64,000 bases of DNA from positions 1,302,001-1,366,000 of the forward strand of contig NZ_JASCRY010000001.1 of assembly GCF_030010375.1 (NCBI RefSeq). The letters run 5' to 3'. The stretch is from Flavobacterium yafengii. GTDB taxonomy: Bacteria; Bacteroidota; Bacteroidia; Flavobacteriales; Flavobacteriaceae. The position numbers and the translations under genes are program-made. Of this stretch, positions 61,275 through 64,000 are shown piece by piece; the first letter of the stretch is position 1, and each line of letters begins with the position of its first letter. The notes below the pieces were generated by a model. It was not told the DNA's origin, did no database searches, and saw nothing but the letters and a program-made list of their open reading frames with translations.

Positions 61275-62546
61275 TTATTTTAGAATAGTTTGCTTTCTGT
61301 CTGGACCTACAGAAACTATTTTGATAGGAACTTCCACTTCTTTTTCAATGAATGCAATGTATTCTTTCAACTCTGTCGGTAATTCATCATAGGTTGTCAT
61401 ACCAGTCAAATCTTGTTTCCATCCTTTGAAATCCTGATATACTGGAGTTACATTTTCTGGTTCGATGTTATAAGGGAAATGAGAAATTTTCTCTCCTTTA
61501 TAATTGTATTCCGTACATACTTTTAAGGTTTCAAATCCTGAAAGTACATCACCTTTCATCATCATCAATTGCGTTACGCCATTAACCTGAACAGCGTATT
61601 TAAGCGCTACTAAGTCTAACCAGCCACAACGTCTTTGTCTTCCGGTTACAGATCCAAATTCATTTCCTACACGTGCCATAGTTGCGCCATCTTCGTCAAA
61701 AAGTTCAGTAGGGAACGGACCACTTCCTACGCGTGTTACATACGCTTTGAAAATTCCGTATACTTCCTTGATTTTATTTGGAGCAATCCCTAAACCGGTA
61801 CAAGCACCAGCAGCGGTAGTGTTAGATGAAGTTACAAAAGGATACGTTCCAAAATCAACATCTAATAATGAACCTTGAGCACCTTCACATAATATTGATT
61901 TACCCGCTTTTTGAGCTTGGTGTAAATATTCTTCGCTATCGATAAAATCTAATTTTTTTAATTCTTCGATGGCTTCAAAAAATTCTTTTTCTAATTCTTC
62001 TAAATTGTATTGGATAGCAACATCATAGAATTTAATCATAGCTTCATGCTTGTCAGCCAAAGCTCTGTAACGATCTGCAAAATCTTCTAATTCAATATCA
62101 CCTACACGAAGACCATTTCTTCCTGTTTTGTCCATATATGTTGGACCAATACCTTTTAATGTAGAACCAATTTTTGCTTTACCTTTAGAAGCCTCAGAAG
62201 CTGCATCTAATAAACGGTGTGTTGGTAAAATTAAATGTGCTTTTCTTGAAATGATTAATTTATTTTTAATGTCTAAATTAAATTTCTCAAGACCTTCAAT
62301 TTCTTTTTGAAAAACAACAGGATCAATTACTACTCCATTTCCAATGATGTTTACAGCAGTTTTATGAAAAATACCAGAAGGAATAGTTCTAAGAACATGT
62401 TTTATTCCGTCAAATTCCAAAGTATGTCCTGCATTTGGACCTCCTTGAAAACGAGCGATAATATCATAATTTGAAGTTAGAACATCAACAATTTTTCCTT
62501 TTCCTTCATCTCCCCATTGTAATCCTAGTAATAAATCTACGGTCAT
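61275..62546 (-). CDS. purA: Adenylosuccinate synthetase
   Basis: PurA joins IMP and aspartate with GTP to adenylosuccinate, the first committed step to AMP. The 423-residue protein opens with TVDLLLGLQWGDEGKGK (P-loop and catalytic Asp), then FQGGPNAGHT, NTAAAGACTGLGIAP and RVGSGPFPTELFDE. The frame is open 14 codons upstream, but ATG 62546 begins the conserved start. The Fur and Rel genes lie upstream on the same strand. Confidence 0.96.
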   Translation of the reverse strand: MTVDLLLGLQWGDEGKGKIVDVLTSNYDIIARFQGGPNAGHTLEFDGIKHVLRTIPSGIFHKTAVNIIGNGVVIDPVVFQKEIEGLEKFNLDIKNKLIISRKAHLILPTHRLLDAASEASKGKAKIGSTLKGIGPTYMDKTGRNGLRVGDIELEDFADRYRALADKHEAMIKFYDVAIQYNLEELEKEFFEAIEELKKLDFIDSEEYLHQAQKAGKSILCEGAQGSLLDVDFGTYPFVTSSNTTAAGACTGLGIAPNKIKEVYGIFKAYVTRVGSGPFPTELFDEDGATMARVGNEFGSVTGRQRRCGWLDLVALKYAVQVNGVTQLMMMKGDVLSGFETLKVCTEYNYKGEKISHFPYNIEPENVTPVYQDFKGWKQDLTGMTTYDELPTELKEYIAFIEKEVEVPIKIVSVGPDRKQTILK

Positions 62547-62606
62547 TCTATCTGTTATTTTGTAGTTAGTGATATATTGAAGGGACAACTAGTAAGTTAT
62601 CCTGTA

Positions 62607-63062
62607 CTATTTTTGTTTTTTTATTCCATATAAATATAAGGAATGGTTGGTAATCTCTATGTCGAATATTTCTTCGATTGTTTTTTTGATACTTTGAATT
62701 CTTGGGTCACAAAACTCAATTACTTCGCCAGTATCAGTCATTATAATGTGATCGTGCTGTTTGTCAAAATATGATTTTTCATAATGTGCCTGATTTTGTC
62801 CAAATTGGTGTTTACGCACTAAAGCACAATCCAATAGCAATTCGATCGTGTTGTAAAGAGTTGCTCTACTCACACGATAGTTTTTATTTTTCATTTTGAT
62901 ATAAAGGTTTTCTACATCAAAATGTTCTTCGCTATCGTAAATTTCCTGAAGGATAGCATAACGTTCAGGAGTCTTGCGATGTCCTTTTTTTTCAAGATAC
63001 ATTGTAAAAACATTTTTTACAATTTCTTGGTTTTTGGTGTTATCTGTGGAAATGAGTGTCAT
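62607..63062 (-). CDS. Fur family transcriptional regulator
   Basis: This 151-residue metalloregulator has a winged helix (about residues 20-85; [48 protein letters not shown]) and a dimerisation domain with the metal motif [22 protein letters not shown]. Only one cysteine of the usual CxxC pairs is seen, so the structural zinc site may be missing. Fur, PerR and Zur cannot be told apart. It lies between purA and rel, a conserved flavobacterial order; iron or peroxide control is likely. Confidence 0.92.
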   Translation of the reverse strand: MTLISTDNTKNQEIVKNVFTMYLEKKGHRKTPERYAILQEIYDSEEHFDVENLYIKMKNKNYRVSRATLYNTIELLLDCALVRKHQFGQNQAHYEKSYFDKQHDHIIMTDTGEVIEFCDPRIQSIKKTIEEIFDIEITNHSLYLYGIKKQK

Positions 63063-63180
63063 ATGCGGGCAAAGATAAATTTTTTAGTTTAAAGTATAAA
63101 GTTTAAGGTTTGTTTAGTTTCAAGTTTTTTAGTTTCACCTTGAATAAATTGAGATTTGAAACTAAAAACTAGATTTTTTT

Positions 63181-64000
63181 CTATGTTTTATAAACCCTTG
63201 TTACTTTATCGATTCCGTCAATTTTTTTGATGTTGTTGATCATTTTTTTCAAAATGGTATTGTTTTGAACAATTACCGCAACTTGACCATGAAAAATTCC
63301 TGCATCGGTACTCAAAGAAATACTCTGAATATTAACATGCATATTGTTCGAAATTACCTTTGTTAATTGGTTTGTGAGTCCTAAAACATCCATTCCGGTT
63401 ATGTTAATGATGGCTTTGAATTCTTCTTGCGAAGAGTCAATCCATTTGGCTGTCATTATTCGGTAAGCATAGTTGGATTGCATCCCAATGGCGTTTGGAC
63501 AATCTTTTTTATGCACTTTTATTCCTTCGTTAATCGTTACAAATCCAAATACATCATCACCAGGTATTGGGTTGCAGCAAGGCGATAATTTGTAATCCAG
63601 TTTGTCGTGTTCTTTTCCAAAAACAAGCATGTCGTAATTACTGCTTATGATTGGTTTATGAATGTCTTCGTCAGCAGTGCTTGGCGAACGTTTCATTTTA
63701 TTTTTGAAAAAATTAATGAACGTATTACTCTTTTGTGCTGCGTAATCTTTGAGTTGTTGGTTTTCAATAGCGCCAATTCCCACTCTATAAAATAAATCTA
63801 AACTGGTTTTTAGTTTGAAAAAGTTAACCAATTCGTTAACTACTGATTCGTTTAACGTTATTTTTAAATGCTTTAGTTTTCGAGTAAGGAGTTCTTTTCC
63901 TTCCTCGCCAATTTTCTTGGTATTTTCGTTTAAAACATTTTTTATTTTCGTTTTGGCTCTGGAAGTGGTTACATAATCAAGCCAGTTGATTGTAGGTTTC
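63181..64000 (-). CDS. RelA/SpoT (p)ppGpp synthetase/hydrolase, 3' part
   Basis: The window edge cuts this gene; 272 C-terminal residues are visible and the frame stays open to position 64000. Upstream of VNFFKLKTSLDLFYRVG one reads NWLDYVTTSRAKTKIK and ENTKKIGEEGKELLTRKLKH, typical of the region after TGS. Then come the CCNPIPGDDVFGFVTINEGIKVHKKDCPN motif (zinc-finger/CC domain) and the C-terminal ACT domain (INITGMDVLGLTNQLTKVI). The enzyme sets the stringent response. Fur and purA follow. Confidence 0.93.
   Translation of the reverse strand, partial: KPTINWLDYVTTSRAKTKIKNVLNENTKKIGEEGKELLTRKLKHLKITLNESVVNELVNFFKLKTSLDLFYRVGIGAIENQQLKDYAAQKSNTFINFFKNKMKRSPSTADEDIHKPIISSNYDMLVFGKEHDKLDYKLSPCCNPIPGDDVFGFVTINEGIKVHKKDCPNAIGMQSNYAYRIMTAKWIDSSQEEFKAIINITGMDVLGLTNQLTKVISNNMHVNIQSISLSTDAGIFHGQVAVIVQNNTILKKMINNIKKIDGIDKVTRVYKT

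Noticed and set aside
1..64000. tRNA, rRNA, riboswitches, CRISPR arrays, prophage
   Set aside because: Reading both strands I found no cloverleaf, conserved riboswitch core, regular repeat-spacer array or phage structural gene. A tRNA scan and an Rfam search would settle it.

Overview
The window looks like chromosomal DNA of a Flavobacterium or close relative (Bacteroidota). It is AT-rich, genes are closely packed on both strands, and start regions carry the Bacteroidota -7 promoter element TAnnTTTG instead of a classical -10 box. It also has flavobacterial traits: a long GAPDH of about 480 residues, a two-gene methylmalonyl-CoA mutase with MeaB, and a relA-fur-purA cluster. I saw no tRNA, rRNA, CRISPR array, transposase or prophage gene.

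Layout. 1-9.2 kb: an APC permease, GAPDH, an HtrA protease, then dapF, an acetyltransferase, mltG and two envelope proteins. 9.2-14.8 kb (minus strand): a secreted PepSY-like protein, both mutase subunits, a DivIC/FtsB-like septum protein and uridine kinase. 15-20.2 kb: a Crp/Fnr regulator, pirin, YceI, a pseudo-receiver-like protein, an SDR enzyme, an aminotransferase and a second PepSY-like paralogue. 20.7-26.3 kb: RsmI-like methyltransferase, LMW phosphatase, dnaA, a thioesterase, YigZ, a HAD hydrolase and ribD. 26.4-38.5 kb: prmC (its 3' end overlaps a MITE-like repeat), an ABC permease, hisS, grpE-dnaJ, a NatAB-type exporter, a sigma-54-type response regulator without a DNA-binding domain, half a DEAD-box helicase and a Cof phosphatase.

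38.5-44.7 kb is the accessory part. Every gene is on the minus strand. It holds three small unknown genes, a DUF262/HNH nuclease of GmrSD type, a DnaQ-like exonuclease, a 66-residue unknown, a WYL regulator and a stand-alone DnaB-type ATPase. Four transcription units here share a 13-bp palindrome placed exactly 12 bp upstream of the -7 element. This suggests one common regulator, possibly the WYL protein, and is the best candidate for an undescribed defence or DNA-damage regulon.

44.9-64 kb returns to household genes: mtaB, an SDR, a propeller-like protein, PPK2, a PhoX-like lipoprotein paired with an imelysin-like/di-haem peroxidase fusion, MATE, meaB, AEC and MFS transporters, peroxiredoxin, EamA, NUDIX, purA, a Fur-family regulator and the 3' part of rel, cut by the window edge.

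Repeats. Three copies of one structured element lie at 14.1, 48.1 and 58.8 kb. They share flanks, have unrelated but perfectly paired central stems, and show compensatory changes in an outer stem.
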